A DNA stretch of 64,000 nucleotides, taken from assembly GCA_030432565.1 (NCBI GenBank), contig JAUIGV010000023.1, positions 18,660 through 82,659 on the forward strand, in the 5' to 3' direction. The notes below the pieces were generated by a model, which was given only the letters and a program-made list of their open reading frames with translations, searched no databases and was not told the origin of the DNA. Shown here in pieces: positions 9,453 to 19,204 of the stretch. The DNA comes from Verrucomicrobiia bacterium. Its GTDB lineage: Bacteria > Verrucomicrobiota > Verrucomicrobiia > Verrucomicrobiales > Akkermansiaceae. Position numbers and translations under genes: made by a program. Within the stretch, counting starts at the first letter, position 1. Every line of letters begins with the position of its first letter.

Positions 9453-10171
9453 GAGCGCTTCCACTTCGTCACCATCGAGACCGTCCATTGGAACTTCCGG
9501 GCGGTCTCTCTAATCAAAAACGGCTCGTCGGCCACTTCGATCAATTCGAAGTCGCCGGCGAGTTCTTTTTTCAGCCAGTCCAGTGTCCGGCCTTCGGGCC
9601 AGTTTTCCTTCTGCGTAAATTCCTCAAGCCAAGTGCACGGAGTTGCCAAAACCAACTCGCCGCCCTCCTTCACCAATCCGGCGAGCCTCGCTAAAAACCG
9701 CCGCGGCTCGGGAAGACGGCACACCAGATTCGCCGCATGGACGCGATCAAACGAACCCAGATCTTCACGCAAATTCATGGCATCCCCCACCTCAAACGAA
9801 ATTCCTTTCCCGTCGATCCCGTCAGGGCGCGAAACATTCACCTCGGTGACTTCCGCAGCCTCCTCCAACCTCTGGCACGAGAGCGTTTCTCCCGCTCCGA
9901 TCTTCTCGGCTGCCGTAATGAAAGCCCTCGAAAAATCAATTCCGATCACCTCGTCGCTGGTCCGCCCGAGTTCAAACGTCGATCGACCCACCGCACAACC
10001 CACATCCAGAGAACGCCCGACCCGCCCCTCCGAGAAATGGCCAACCGTCCGAACCGGGAATCCCAAAGCGTCACTCGGACCATTTTCCCAAGGGAGAATT
10101 TCCTTTGGATTTCCGTAATGAAAAAGGAGATATTCCCCCACGTATCGGTCAGTCTCGTAAACATCTGCCAT
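9449..10171 (-). CDS. Standalone putative 4-mercaptohistidine N1-methyltransferase (OvoA C-terminal-domain type, ovothiol biosynthesis)
   Basis: LLFHYGNPKEILPWENGPSDALGFPVRT...LDVGCAVGRSTFELGR...VIGIDFSRAFI...VHAANLVCRLPEPRRFLARL...TPCTWLEEFTQKENW...PFLIRETARKFQWTVS closely resembles the OvoA C-terminal methyltransferase family. Confidence 0.85.
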   Translation of the reverse strand: MADVYETDRYVGEYLLFHYGNPKEILPWENGPSDALGFPVRTVGHFSEGRVGRSLDVGCAVGRSTFELGRTSDEVIGIDFSRAFITAAEKIGAGETLSCQRLEEAAEVTEVNVSRPDGIDGKGISFEVGDAMNLREDLGSFDRVHAANLVCRLPEPRRFLARLAGLVKEGGELVLATPCTWLEEFTQKENWPEGRTLDWLKKELAGDFELIEVADEPFLIRETARKFQWTVSMVTKWKRS

Positions 10172-10319
10172 AGAGCGCCACTCAAGCCCCTAAAACGACA
10201 ATGTCCAGACCAGAGAAGAGGGAAACGGAAATGACAAAAATTTCCCATTGTTCTTTGAACGAAGCAGGACAATTTTTGTCCCAACGTTAACCAGAACGAT
10301 CCCGGATCGATCTTCGCGT

Positions 10320-10760
10320 ATGAACTCCCCCTCTCTCATCCCCCTCCTCACCGCGCTGGCAATCGCCGGCCTGACCTCGTGCAGCTCAGTCAAAACCTCG
10401 ATGCAAAAGGCAACCCGGCCCATGAAGGCTCTCGCTAAAACCAATGTCGAGCGCCTCAAGAACCTCCGCTTCAAAGGGCAGGCCAACAACGCCCCACCGG
10501 TCGTCGCAGTTCGGAAAGAAGACCTCCGCGAGATCAAATCAGGAAAGGAGAAGATCCTGGCCTGGAACCGCTCGCGCCAGGCCGGCCGCACCGCAGCGGT
10601 CTACCTCCCCGAGAATTTCGATCCTTCCAGCCTTCCCGTCGGCTCGGCCCTTCGCCCGTCCGGCATTCTTCCTCCACTCAGCCCGGGCGAACCGGGCAAC
10701 GACGCTCCCATTGAGGCCGGGCCCGACCTGGAGCTCCCGGGCGACGTCTCCGGCGAATAA
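10320..10760 (+). CDS. Small putative lipoprotein, function unknown
   Basis: MNSPSLIPLLTALAIAGLTSCSS lipobox. Confidence 0.6.
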   Translation: MNSPSLIPLLTALAIAGLTSCSSVKTSMQKATRPMKALAKTNVERLKNLRFKGQANNAPPVVAVRKEDLREIKSGKEKILAWNRSRQAGRTAAVYLPENFDPSSLPVGSALRPSGILPPLSPGEPGNDAPIEAGPDLELPGDVSGE

Positions 10761-10824
10761 AATCTCGCCTCGTGGTGAGTTGGGGATTCCCACTGCCGCA
10801 ATCCTGCGCTAAAGCCTCCGCATC

Positions 10825-11940
10825 ATGCTCAAGGCCGGAATCGTCGGAATGCCAAACGTAGGCAAATCCACCCTCTTCAACGCTCTCACACGGACCCGCA
10901 ACGCCGAGGCCGCAAACTACCCATTTTGCACCATCGACCCCAATGTGGGAATGGTCACTGTCCCGGATCCCCGCTTGGACAAACTCTCCGAGATGTCGAA
11001 GTCTACCAAGGTCATTCCCACCGCCATTGAATTCGTCGACATCGCCGGACTTGTCGAAGGAGCCTCGGAAGGTGCCGGACTCGGCAACAAATTTCTCGCC
11101 AACATTCGCGAAGTCGATGCCATCGTCCAAGTGGTTCGCTGCTTCGAAAATGATGATATCATCCACGAACTCGGCACCGTCGATCCAACCCGCGACATCG
11201 AGATCATCAACTCCGAACTCATCCTCGCCGACATCGCCGCACTCGATAAACGAAAACAATCGCGTGAGAAAAAAGCGAAGTCCGGAGACAAGGAATCAAA
11301 AGCAGAGGTCGACCTCATCACCAAGCTCCTTCCCCACCTTGATGCCGGCAAGCCCGCCCTCACTGCAGACCTGAACGACGACGAGAAGAAACTCATGAAG
11401 GAGTTTTTTCTTCTCTCCTCAAAGCGCACCATCTTCGCCTGCAACGTCAATGAAGACGAACTCGCCGGAGCCGTTGACGATCCCGATTCCCACCCGCTCG
11501 TCTCCAAAGTCAAGGCCTACGCGGCCGAATCACACGGAGCCGAAATCATCGTCATCTCCGCTCGGATCGAGGAGGAATTGGTCGAACTCAGCCCCGAGGA
11601 AGCGGTCGAGTTTCTAGGCGACATGGGGGTCAGTGACTCCGGAGTCTCCGATCTCATTCGCGCTGTCTACCATCTCCTGGGGCTGCGAACATACATCACC
11701 ACCGGAGTTCAAGAAACCCGCGCCTGGACCATCACTGCGGGCGACAAAGCCCCTGCTGCGGCCGGCGTGATCCACGGTGACTTCGAACGCGGCTTCATCG
11801 CCGCCGAGGTGGTCCACTACGATGACTTCGTCGAGCTCGGCGGCAAAGCCGGCGCGCGTGATGCCGGCAAACTTCGTATTGAGGGCAAGGAATACGTCGT
11901 CGCCGATGGTGACGTCATCGAATTCCGCTTCAACGTTTGA
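10825..11940 (+). CDS. ychF: Ribosome-binding/redox-regulated ATPase YchF
   Basis: MLKAGIVGMPNVGKSTLFNALTRTRNAEAANYPFCTIDPNVGMV... and C-terminal TGS domain ELGGKAGARDAGKLRIEGKEYVVADGDVIEFRFNV. Confidence 0.97.
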   Translation: MLKAGIVGMPNVGKSTLFNALTRTRNAEAANYPFCTIDPNVGMVTVPDPRLDKLSEMSKSTKVIPTAIEFVDIAGLVEGASEGAGLGNKFLANIREVDAIVQVVRCFENDDIIHELGTVDPTRDIEIINSELILADIAALDKRKQSREKKAKSGDKESKAEVDLITKLLPHLDAGKPALTADLNDDEKKLMKEFFLLSSKRTIFACNVNEDELAGAVDDPDSHPLVSKVKAYAAESHGAEIIVISARIEEELVELSPEEAVEFLGDMGVSDSGVSDLIRAVYHLLGLRTYITTGVQETRAWTITAGDKAPAAAGVIHGDFERGFIAAEVVHYDDFVELGGKAGARDAGKLRIEGKEYVVADGDVIEFRFNV

Positions 11941-11949
11941 GATTTGTCC

Positions 11950-12513
11950 TCACTCGGAGATCAAAGATTCATTCTTTCTGAGATGATCCGCGACAAGCAG
12001 TCGCCAGTCACTCACGGCCTGATCTGGCGAAATACCCAGGTCTTGACGAATTTGCTGTTCCATCGCAGCACGCTGCAAAGGTAGCAGTTTCGGTTCCTCC
12101 AAAAGCCGGACGATTCCCGGCAACTGAAGAGCCGGCGACATAAAACTACTCATCTCGAGATACTCGGTAACCAGATTGGCCGGCTCCTTTGAGTTGAGGT
12201 CATCGATCACCACCTCTACTGCGATCTCATGCTCATCGGTAGGTAGCTCCAACATCATATCGGCAAAGAAATCCCGCTTTTCCTGCGGGGCTGAAATCTC
12301 CTTCAATTCGGAAACAAGTTTGGCGACCTTGGTCACCTTTTCCTGACTCCGCCCTCCTCCGGTCGGGCCTCCCTGACTTCGAGCGAAAGTGCCGATTCGA
12401 GACTCCGCATGAGGCTCACCAGCCTCGTCGTTTTTCGACTCACTCGCTTCCCGGCACGATGCCAGCGCACAAAGCACCGAGAGGGTGAGCCAGATTTTTG
12501 AGAACTTCTTCAT
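11950..12513 (-). CDS. Putative lipoprotein, function unknown
   Basis: MKKFSKIWLTLSVLCALASCREA lipobox-like N-terminus. Confidence 0.55.
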   Translation of the reverse strand: MKKFSKIWLTLSVLCALASCREASESKNDEAGEPHAESRIGTFARSQGGPTGGGRSQEKVTKVAKLVSELKEISAPQEKRDFFADMMLELPTDEHEIAVEVVIDDLNSKEPANLVTEYLEMSSFMSPALQLPGIVRLLEEPKLLPLQRAAMEQQIRQDLGISPDQAVSDWRLLVADHLRKNESLISE

Positions 12514-12517
12514 TCTT

Positions 12518-12555
12518 TAAAAAAGCGGAGACTCCGCATTTCACAGAGTCTCCGC
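12518..12555 (-). terminator. Rho-independent terminator downstream of the fasciclin gene
   Basis: Perfect inverted repeat GCGGAGACTC...GAGTCTCCGC followed on the minus strand by a T6 tract. Confidence 0.8.
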
Positions 12556-12589
12556 CCATGGGAATTGGGAGAGAAGGAACCTGTCCCCC

Positions 12590-13972
12590 CTAGTCTTCCT
12601 CTTCTTCAGGATTCTTCTCGGGGACTACACCTCCCACGATGTGGATGACACCGTTGGAAGCTTTAAGGTCAGCCTCAACAAGAGGAGATCCATTGAAAGA
12701 AACTCCGGCGTCCGAGAAATCAACGGCGAGACGTCCTCCAATGGTTCGCAAAACCCCACCATCTGTCAGGTCGGCGGAAGTGATCTGGCCAAAGGCAACA
12801 TGACGGAGCAGGACCCGACGCAGGGCCCGCTTGTCCTCGAGCAATGCACCCAGTGCGTCTGCTGGAATAGCAGCGAAGGCCTCATTATTTGGAGCAAAGA
12901 TCGTCCATTTCCAGAAGCGCGATTCCTGCGCAAAGAGTGGCGTAAACCCGGAAGCATCGAGAGCAACCTTAAAGGTAGCGAGTTCGTCGCGTGATTCGAT
13001 AACGCCGACCAACGTATCGAGAATTTCAGGGACCAGGACCTCGTCGATCACGTGGACAATACCATTGGATGCCAAGACATCAGCGCCCACGACGGTGGCA
13101 GGTCCCACCGTGATGGCGTCTTCCCCGACAACCACGTCAAGGTCGGTCCGGGCAACGGTTCGGACCGTGCCGGTTTCAAGCTCCGTGCTCTGAACCGATC
13201 CACGTACGATGTGGTTTTTCAAAACGAACCGGAGCAACTCGCGGTCGTTTTGAACGGCTTCGAGGACCGCAGCAGGGAGCTTTGAAAAGGCCTCGTTGGT
13301 GGGGGCAAAGACGGTCAACTCGAGGCGATCGCTGTCGAGAGCGCGTCCAAGTCCGGCGGATTGAACCAAAGTGGCTAACGTCGAGAGATTCTCGTTTTCC
13401 GCCGCGAGTTCGAGGATCGATTTCGGGGCGACAAACCCGGGATCAAGCACTGTGTCGATCCCGTGGATGATGCCGTTGGTGGCACCAATGTTTGCTTGCA
13501 CAACGGTTGAATCGTTGACCTTCACAGTCGAGGAAAACCACCAGAACGAACGGTGACGTGTTGTTTTCACATCGAGCGAACCCTCGTTTAAAGCGGTGAG
13601 GGTTCGATTCCCCAGACGGTAGGAGGATAGCCGCTGGCCGGGAACAACATGGTAGGTCAGGAGGTTCGTTAAGGCGTCCTGGTCGGCAAGAATGGCCGCA
13701 AGATTCTCAGCGGGAATCTTCGCGAAGGCCGCGTTGGTGGGAGCAAAAATCGTCGCCTGGTCAAGTTCGGCGAGAGCATCAACGAGGCCGGCTTCGGTAA
13801 CAGCAGTGACCAAAGTGGAATATTGCTCAAGGCCAGCAAGTCGCTCGACAAGATTCTGGGTCCGGGAAGCACTCTGTCTCCATCTGAACTGCGCGTCAGC
13901 CTTTTGAGGCGCGAACAAACTGAGACCAACAGCAAGGCAGGCAAAGCCTGTAATTTTTCGGATTAGTTTCAT
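12590..13972 (-). CDS. Secreted fasciclin (FAS1) protein with three FAS1 domains
   Basis: Three repeats of TIFAPTNAAFAKIPA / TVFAPTNEAFSKLPA / TIFAPNNEAFAAIPA and NGIIHGIDTVL / NGIVHVIDEVL / NGVIHIVGGVV; signal peptide at MKLIRKITGFACLAVG. Confidence 0.92.
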   Translation of the reverse strand: MKLIRKITGFACLAVGLSLFAPQKADAQFRWRQSASRTQNLVERLAGLEQYSTLVTAVTEAGLVDALAELDQATIFAPTNAAFAKIPAENLAAILADQDALTNLLTYHVVPGQRLSSYRLGNRTLTALNEGSLDVKTTRHRSFWWFSSTVKVNDSTVVQANIGATNGIIHGIDTVLDPGFVAPKSILELAAENENLSTLATLVQSAGLGRALDSDRLELTVFAPTNEAFSKLPAAVLEAVQNDRELLRFVLKNHIVRGSVQSTELETGTVRTVARTDLDVVVGEDAITVGPATVVGADVLASNGIVHVIDEVLVPEILDTLVGVIESRDELATFKVALDASGFTPLFAQESRFWKWTIFAPNNEAFAAIPADALGALLEDKRALRRVLLRHVAFGQITSADLTDGGVLRTIGGRLAVDFSDAGVSFNGSPLVEADLKASNGVIHIVGGVVPEKNPEEEED

Positions 13973-14516
13973 TGTTTCATGTGTTTCGTGGAGCCCCACG
14001 GGAGGTGAGACTTTGCGAAGGTGCTTCACTTTTTAATGCCCGCAAATAATTTTTGGTGGTTACAATGGATTCACCAAATAACTAGTGCTGTGTCTGCGGA
14101 TCAAAACCTCCAGCCATTCGACCTCACCAAAACCCTGTCTTGCAATCAACCGCTTCGGCCTCTGTCTGCGGTCACCGATCTCCCTCTTGATCGTAAAATA
14201 CAGGCAGGAATGACAGGTGAATTTCACCTCTCTCCTTCCCCTCTTCCGCAGATCCGATAGCCTTCTTCGTGAATGGATTTAGGAACCACTTCCCCGGTCC
14301 CCGCTCTCCTCTCCCGCCTCTTTGCTCTGCGGGGTTGTTGCCCCTTCAAAGAACAGCTGAATTCATCAACAAGGCTCTGGCTCCGTTTCCCGGGGCCGCT
14401 TCAGTCTATCTCAACTTTGCTCCGATTCACAACATCCGTAATCCATCGCCATTTTAAATGGCGCCCTCTCAAATTTCCTCCTTTTAAATCCATCGAGCAA
14501 CCTTAGCGTCTTCGCA

Positions 14517-16007
14517 ATGATGCGAACAATCACGCGAATTCTCTTACCAGTGGTTCTGTGCACCTCCCTTCCAGGACAGCTGAAGGAGCCCCAGACCACT
14601 CCCGATAACCAGCTGGCTCCGCAGCCAACCCTTTATGATTCAGTCGTAAAGATAGAGGTGGCGACCCAGGTCCCGGATTATCGCACTCCGTGGAACAGCG
14701 GCCGCTTCAGCGGAGGAACAGGAACAGGCTTTATCATCGGGCCCAACCAGATCCTGACAAACGCACACGTCGTCTCGGACAACCGCCGCCTTCTGGTGAC
14801 CCGCCGGGGATCTTCACAGAAGCACGTGGCCCGGGTGCGTCACATCGCGCACGACTGCGATCTTGCCCTCATTGAACTCCAGGACTTCCGCCCTTTCGAA
14901 GGTCTTCCCTACCTGGATATTGGAGGAATGCCAAAGCTGGAAAGTCGTGTCAGCGCAATCGGCTACCCGGTGGGAGGGGAGCGCCTCTCGGTCACGCAGG
15001 GAGTCGTTTCACGGATCGACTTCAGCAGCTACAGCCACTCCCGCGCCGACTCCCACCTCGTCATTCAGATCGATGCCGCCATCAATCCGGGCAACTCGGG
15101 CGGCCCCGTGGTCCAGGATGGCAAGGTCGTGGGTGTCGCCTTTCAGGGGAACACCCAAGCCGATAACGTGGGCTACATCATCCCGACTCCGGTCGTAAAG
15201 CGCTTTCTGAAGGACATCTCCGATGGCAAATACGACCACTACATGGACCTCGGGATCTCGCCCTTCCCGCTCTTCAACCCTGCAATGCGCAAAGCCTACC
15301 AGCTCCCGGCCGACGGAAAAGGAGTCCTCGTGGCCAACGTGGTTCCCGGTGGACCGGCCGATGGCATTCTGGAGCGCGGTGATGTCCTTCTTAGCATCGA
15401 TGGAAATACCATCGACAGCGCCGGGAACATTCGCATCGCGGGCGAATTCGTTGACATGAACGAAATTGTGGAGCGCAAATTTGCGGGCGACAAAGTGTCC
15501 CTCACTCTCATCCGCAAAGGCGAGGCGCTGAAGAAAGATCTCATTTTGAGGGAATTCCCCTACTCCCGGATTTATGCCATCCAATACGAAGAGGTCCCAC
15601 GTTACACCTTCTTTGCCGGATTGGTTTTCCAACCCTTGAATCTTAATCTTTTCGCGACCTTTAAATTCGACGACCGCCGCCTTCGTCAGATCTTTGCCGA
15701 CTACGTCTCCCGCGGGCTTTTCAAGGACATGGAAGATGTCGTCGTTCTGACCCGCGTTGAGAACGACCGGCTCACCACCCGCATGGGTGGATTCACCGGC
15801 ATTGCCGTCTCCAAGGTGAACGGTCAAAAAATCAAGACTCTTCGCCAACTTCACGAAATCCTGAATGCTCCGAATCCCCCGGAGTATCACGTCATTGAGT
15901 TCAACGGAGGCAACCGCCCTCTCGTGATTCCGAGCGCCGAGGTCCCGGCAGCTCAAAAGCGGATCATGGCTCAAGTCGGCATCACCAAAGCCGCCCAACT
16001 CGACTAG
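14517..16007 (+). CDS. HtrA/Deg-like trypsin-family serine protease with PDZ domain
   Basis: Catalytic motifs TNAHVV, HDCDLALIEL, NPGNSGGPVV; PDZ region GVLVANVVPGGPADGILERGDVLLSIDG. Confidence 0.9.
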   Translation: MMRTITRILLPVVLCTSLPGQLKEPQTTPDNQLAPQPTLYDSVVKIEVATQVPDYRTPWNSGRFSGGTGTGFIIGPNQILTNAHVVSDNRRLLVTRRGSSQKHVARVRHIAHDCDLALIELQDFRPFEGLPYLDIGGMPKLESRVSAIGYPVGGERLSVTQGVVSRIDFSSYSHSRADSHLVIQIDAAINPGNSGGPVVQDGKVVGVAFQGNTQADNVGYIIPTPVVKRFLKDISDGKYDHYMDLGISPFPLFNPAMRKAYQLPADGKGVLVANVVPGGPADGILERGDVLLSIDGNTIDSAGNIRIAGEFVDMNEIVERKFAGDKVSLTLIRKGEALKKDLILREFPYSRIYAIQYEEVPRYTFFAGLVFQPLNLNLFATFKFDDRRLRQIFADYVSRGLFKDMEDVVVLTRVENDRLTTRMGGFTGIAVSKVNGQKIKTLRQLHEILNAPNPPEYHVIEFNGGNRPLVIPSAEVPAAQKRIMAQVGITKAAQLD

Positions 16008-16040
16008 TCATTCATTTTCAATCCCAACGGATTCCATTCC

Positions 16041-17492
16041 ATGAAAAAACTTCTCTTCGCCTTGGTTCTTCTTCAACCGCTCGTTGCGGCCCCCGAAGAC
16101 TCACTCGTCAGGATCAATTCAACCATTCAGACATACAGCGCGTCCCAGCCCTGGGAAAAAACCCCTCCGAGATCCCGACGGGGACTTGGAACCCTCCTTG
16201 CGGGTAATCGCATTTTGACCACCGCCGCGATGGCTGCGGACTCGATTTATATCGAGCTCCAATCGGCCGACAGCACCCAGACCGTCCCGGCCAAGGTGAC
16301 CGCCATCGATTACGAAGCCAATCTGGCTTTGCTCACTCCAGATGCCGGGCCCGGCTTCTTGTCGGAGCTCAAAGCCACGGAGATCGCTTCTCCGGCCAAA
16401 CCAAACGACGAAATCGAACTCCTGCAATTGGAGACCAATGGCGACCCTCTGTCCACGACCGGTAAAATCCGCTCCATGGAATTGCTCAGCACCTTTGTGA
16501 GCGGGCGATACTTCCTCGGTTACGTCGTGAAGGCCTCGATGCAAACTTCCGGAAACTCGTTTACCCTGCCTGCCTTCCGAAATGACAAACTCACCGGGAT
16601 TCTCACCAGCTATGATTCCAAAGATCAGATTTGCGATGTGATCTCCATCGATATCATCTCGGCATTCCTCAAGGATGCCGAAGATGGAAATTACGAAGGA
16701 TTCCCAAGCCTTGGCATCGGAACCGCCACCACCGAGGACCCACACTTTCGCGGTTGGTTGAAGCTGCCCGAAGACAAGGGCGGTCTTTACGTCACCCGGG
16801 TGCTCCCAAAGGGTTCGGCAGCCAAGGCCGGCATGAAAAAAGGAGACGTCATCCTCGGCGTCGGTGGCTTTGCCATCGACCGACGGGGATACTTCGAGCA
16901 TCCGGACTACGGAAAACTTTTCTGGCCCCACCTGGTGCGTGGAGGCCCGATCATGGGCTCCAAAGTGGCGATCGAGGTCCTGCGGGACGGCAACGTCCAA
17001 ACCATCGAAGCCACCCTTGAAAAGTCGCCCGCGCCTCTGGTTCCCGGCTATCTCTATGACGAAGCCCCGCCCTTCCTCATCAAAGGTGGACTCGTTTTCC
17101 AGGAACTCTCCAAACCGTATCTTGAGGCCTTTGGCAAAGATTGGGCGACCCGCGCCCCACTCAACTTGCTCGACGTCCTGAGCAGCCCGGAAGATTATGA
17201 GGAAGGCCGACGCCGGGTCGTCGTGCTGACCCGCGTTGTGGCGACGGAGGCCACCATCGGATACGATCGACTCGGCAGCCAGATCATCAAGTCGGTGAAT
17301 GGCAACGCGGTGAAAGGACTCCCCGAGCTGGCAAAGGCTCTGGAAACCGTTCCGGAAAATGGCATTCACACCATCGAAACAGACGAAGAACCCTACCAAA
17401 TCTTCCTCGACGAAGCCCTCTCCGACCGGGTTGACCGGGATTTCGTGACACGGGGCCTGCCGACTCTGAAAAGACTCTACGAGGTCGAGTAG
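16041..17492 (+). CDS. Degenerate HtrA-like paralogue with PDZ domain (predicted pseudoprotease)
   Basis: Same architecture as the upstream gene; PDZ GGLYVTRVLPKGSAAKAGMKKGDVILGVGG; triad positions changed (TTAAMA, EANLALL, SGNSFTLP). Confidence 0.8.
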   Translation: MKKLLFALVLLQPLVAAPEDSLVRINSTIQTYSASQPWEKTPPRSRRGLGTLLAGNRILTTAAMAADSIYIELQSADSTQTVPAKVTAIDYEANLALLTPDAGPGFLSELKATEIASPAKPNDEIELLQLETNGDPLSTTGKIRSMELLSTFVSGRYFLGYVVKASMQTSGNSFTLPAFRNDKLTGILTSYDSKDQICDVISIDIISAFLKDAEDGNYEGFPSLGIGTATTEDPHFRGWLKLPEDKGGLYVTRVLPKGSAAKAGMKKGDVILGVGGFAIDRRGYFEHPDYGKLFWPHLVRGGPIMGSKVAIEVLRDGNVQTIEATLEKSPAPLVPGYLYDEAPPFLIKGGLVFQELSKPYLEAFGKDWATRAPLNLLDVLSSPEDYEEGRRRVVVLTRVVATEATIGYDRLGSQIIKSVNGNAVKGLPELAKALETVPENGIHTIETDEEPYQIFLDEALSDRVDRDFVTRGLPTLKRLYEVE

Positions 17493-17502
17493 GCGGTCTC
17501 TT

Positions 17503-18669
17503 TTACTTCGTTGGGATCTTCAGCGTCTGGCCAATCCGCAACATGTCGGATCGAATTCCACTGGCTTTTTTAATCGCCGAGATTGACACCTTGTAGCGAC
17601 GTGAGAGGGCGCTGAGGGTGTCTCCGCGAACCACCTTGTAACTGATAAACTCCGGGAGCGGAGCCGGATCCGGTTCCTCGACTACCGGAGGCGTTGACTC
17701 GGGTTCGCTTGTGGAATCCGGCTCAGACCCAGGGTCGTCGCTGCCTGCTTCCGGAGCATTTTCATCATCTTCAACCACCTCGGCACGAGCAGGCACCTCG
17801 GGCTCATCCGGCGCGCTGCCAATCTCCGGCTCCGGCTCGGTTTCGGGATCAGGTGTTTCCAGTTCACCAATCACTGTTCCCACTTCTCCCGAGGTCTCGC
17901 CTGCTTCCGAGCTAGTGGCTGGCTCCGGAGCCGGACCATCTGTCATATCCGGCCCGGAGGCAGGTTCGGTAGCTTCTCCCGTTTCTTCAGTCACCTGTTC
18001 CAGAGGGGTCACCTCCGGAGAAACAACGATTGCATCATTGGTCACTTCGACGGGGTCAGGTATGCCTTCTGGCTCGAGCTCAGCTTCAGATGACTCGATT
18101 TCAGAGGCCGTCAACCCTGGCGGCGGAGTCGGTGGCACCGCGCCTTCCGGGCCCGTTTCCCGGGTCAACGGAGCAATCTCATCTTCATTTGAAGCCAGAT
18201 CGGGGCCTTCTCCCTCAATCGGTCGCGCTCCAACCGGAAGAACCATGACGAGCTGATGAATCGCCTTTCCGGTTGAGTCGGTGAAGACTTGGCTCGCGCT
18301 TCGCTCCATGCCATTTCGCAAGCGGGCAATCTCGTATTGGAAAAGAGAATCAGCCTCCAATCCCCAAACTGCCTCCACCATCAAATATTTGCCTGAATCA
18401 AGGGTTCGCTGAATGGCCCGATATTGATTCTCACCTTTGTGGACCCTCCCCTCGATTTCCGCAAAATAGTCTCCAATCGGGAGTTGCTCCTGGGCGAACA
18501 TGAGACCGGCCTTGCTCATCCACGGGCCAAACTCAGCCTCGCGCGCCAACTCCTCGGTGGTGAGGCTTTGCTGAACTTTACCTTGCGGCTTCTTTGGATC
18601 GTCGCAGGAAGTGATCAGGGCCATCAAACCAATGGCGATGGAATGTTTGGCAGCAGAATGAATTTTCAT
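17503..18669 (-). CDS. LysM-domain protein with long acidic/Pro-rich linker
   Basis: C-terminal YKVVRGDTLSALSRRYKVSISAIKKASGIRSDMLRIGQTLKIPTK is a LysM repeat; N-terminal lipoprotein-like signal. Confidence 0.85.
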   Translation of the reverse strand: MKIHSAAKHSIAIGLMALITSCDDPKKPQGKVQQSLTTEELAREAEFGPWMSKAGLMFAQEQLPIGDYFAEIEGRVHKGENQYRAIQRTLDSGKYLMVEAVWGLEADSLFQYEIARLRNGMERSASQVFTDSTGKAIHQLVMVLPVGARPIEGEGPDLASNEDEIAPLTRETGPEGAVPPTPPPGLTASEIESSEAELEPEGIPDPVEVTNDAIVVSPEVTPLEQVTEETGEATEPASGPDMTDGPAPEPATSSEAGETSGEVGTVIGELETPDPETEPEPEIGSAPDEPEVPARAEVVEDDENAPEAGSDDPGSEPDSTSEPESTPPVVEEPDPAPLPEFISYKVVRGDTLSALSRRYKVSISAIKKASGIRSDMLRIGQTLKIPTK

Positions 18670-18770
18670 GGGAACGGGGTGAGAACTAAATTTCGATATC
18701 AGGACGAATCGTTTCAGGTTTCCAAGATATCATCGATCAACGCGATTGAGAAGCTTCCATTGTCTTCCAC

Positions 18771-18807
18771 AAAAAAAACGTGCCGTCCCGATCAGGGGCG
18801 ACACGTC
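18771..18807 (-). terminator. Rho-independent terminator after the 18827-19195 gene
   Basis: Minus strand: ACGTGTCGCCCC-tgat-CGGGACGGCACGT followed by T8. Confidence 0.7.
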
Positions 18808-18826
18808 TTGAAAGTAAAAATTAGCG

Positions 18827-19195
18827 CTACTCGATTCCCAGCTCCTGCTTGAAGTCGCGGCGCAAGTTGCGCTCGGCGAGATTCACCATCACGTCCACGT
18901 TGATGTCAGGAGCGTCAGCATCGAAACCCTTGGAGTAATTAAAGAGATGCTTCGGGAAGTATTCCGTGAATCCCTCCCGTTCCTTGTCGGTGAGTCTCCC
19001 CCAGACCCCAAAATTCAGGGTCCGCGCAAGCTTCTGCTTCATCTTGAGGGTCAATTTTCTCCCCTGACAGGCTCGTTGCACCTGCTTGTGGGTCAATTGC
19101 TCTGGCGAAGCCTCGACAAGATCGTGATTCGAAAGCCCCCATCCTTCGAGCAATGTCGCCAAAGGCTGTGGTCCGAAATCCCGCTCTTCAGTCAT
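18827..19195 (-). CDS. Conserved hypothetical protein
   Basis: 122-aa ORF, 9 bp downstream of the desaturase gene on the same strand, ends at a terminator. Confidence 0.6.
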   Translation of the reverse strand: MTEERDFGPQPLATLLEGWGLSNHDLVEASPEQLTHKQVQRACQGRKLTLKMKQKLARTLNFGVWGRLTDKEREGFTEYFPKHLFNYSKGFDADAPDINVDVMVNLAERNLRRDFKQELGIE

Positions 19196-19204
19196 TCCGG
19201 GGGA

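Noticed and set aside
15009-15998. 329-aa antisense ORF opposite the HtrA-like protease
   Set aside because: Mirror-frame artefact; no start context or family signal.
16119-17399. 426-aa antisense ORF opposite the pseudoprotease gene
   Set aside because: Entirely antisense to a better-supported CDS with PDZ/trypsin-like motifs; no recognisable domains. Long antisense ORFs are expected from GC-rich codon bias.
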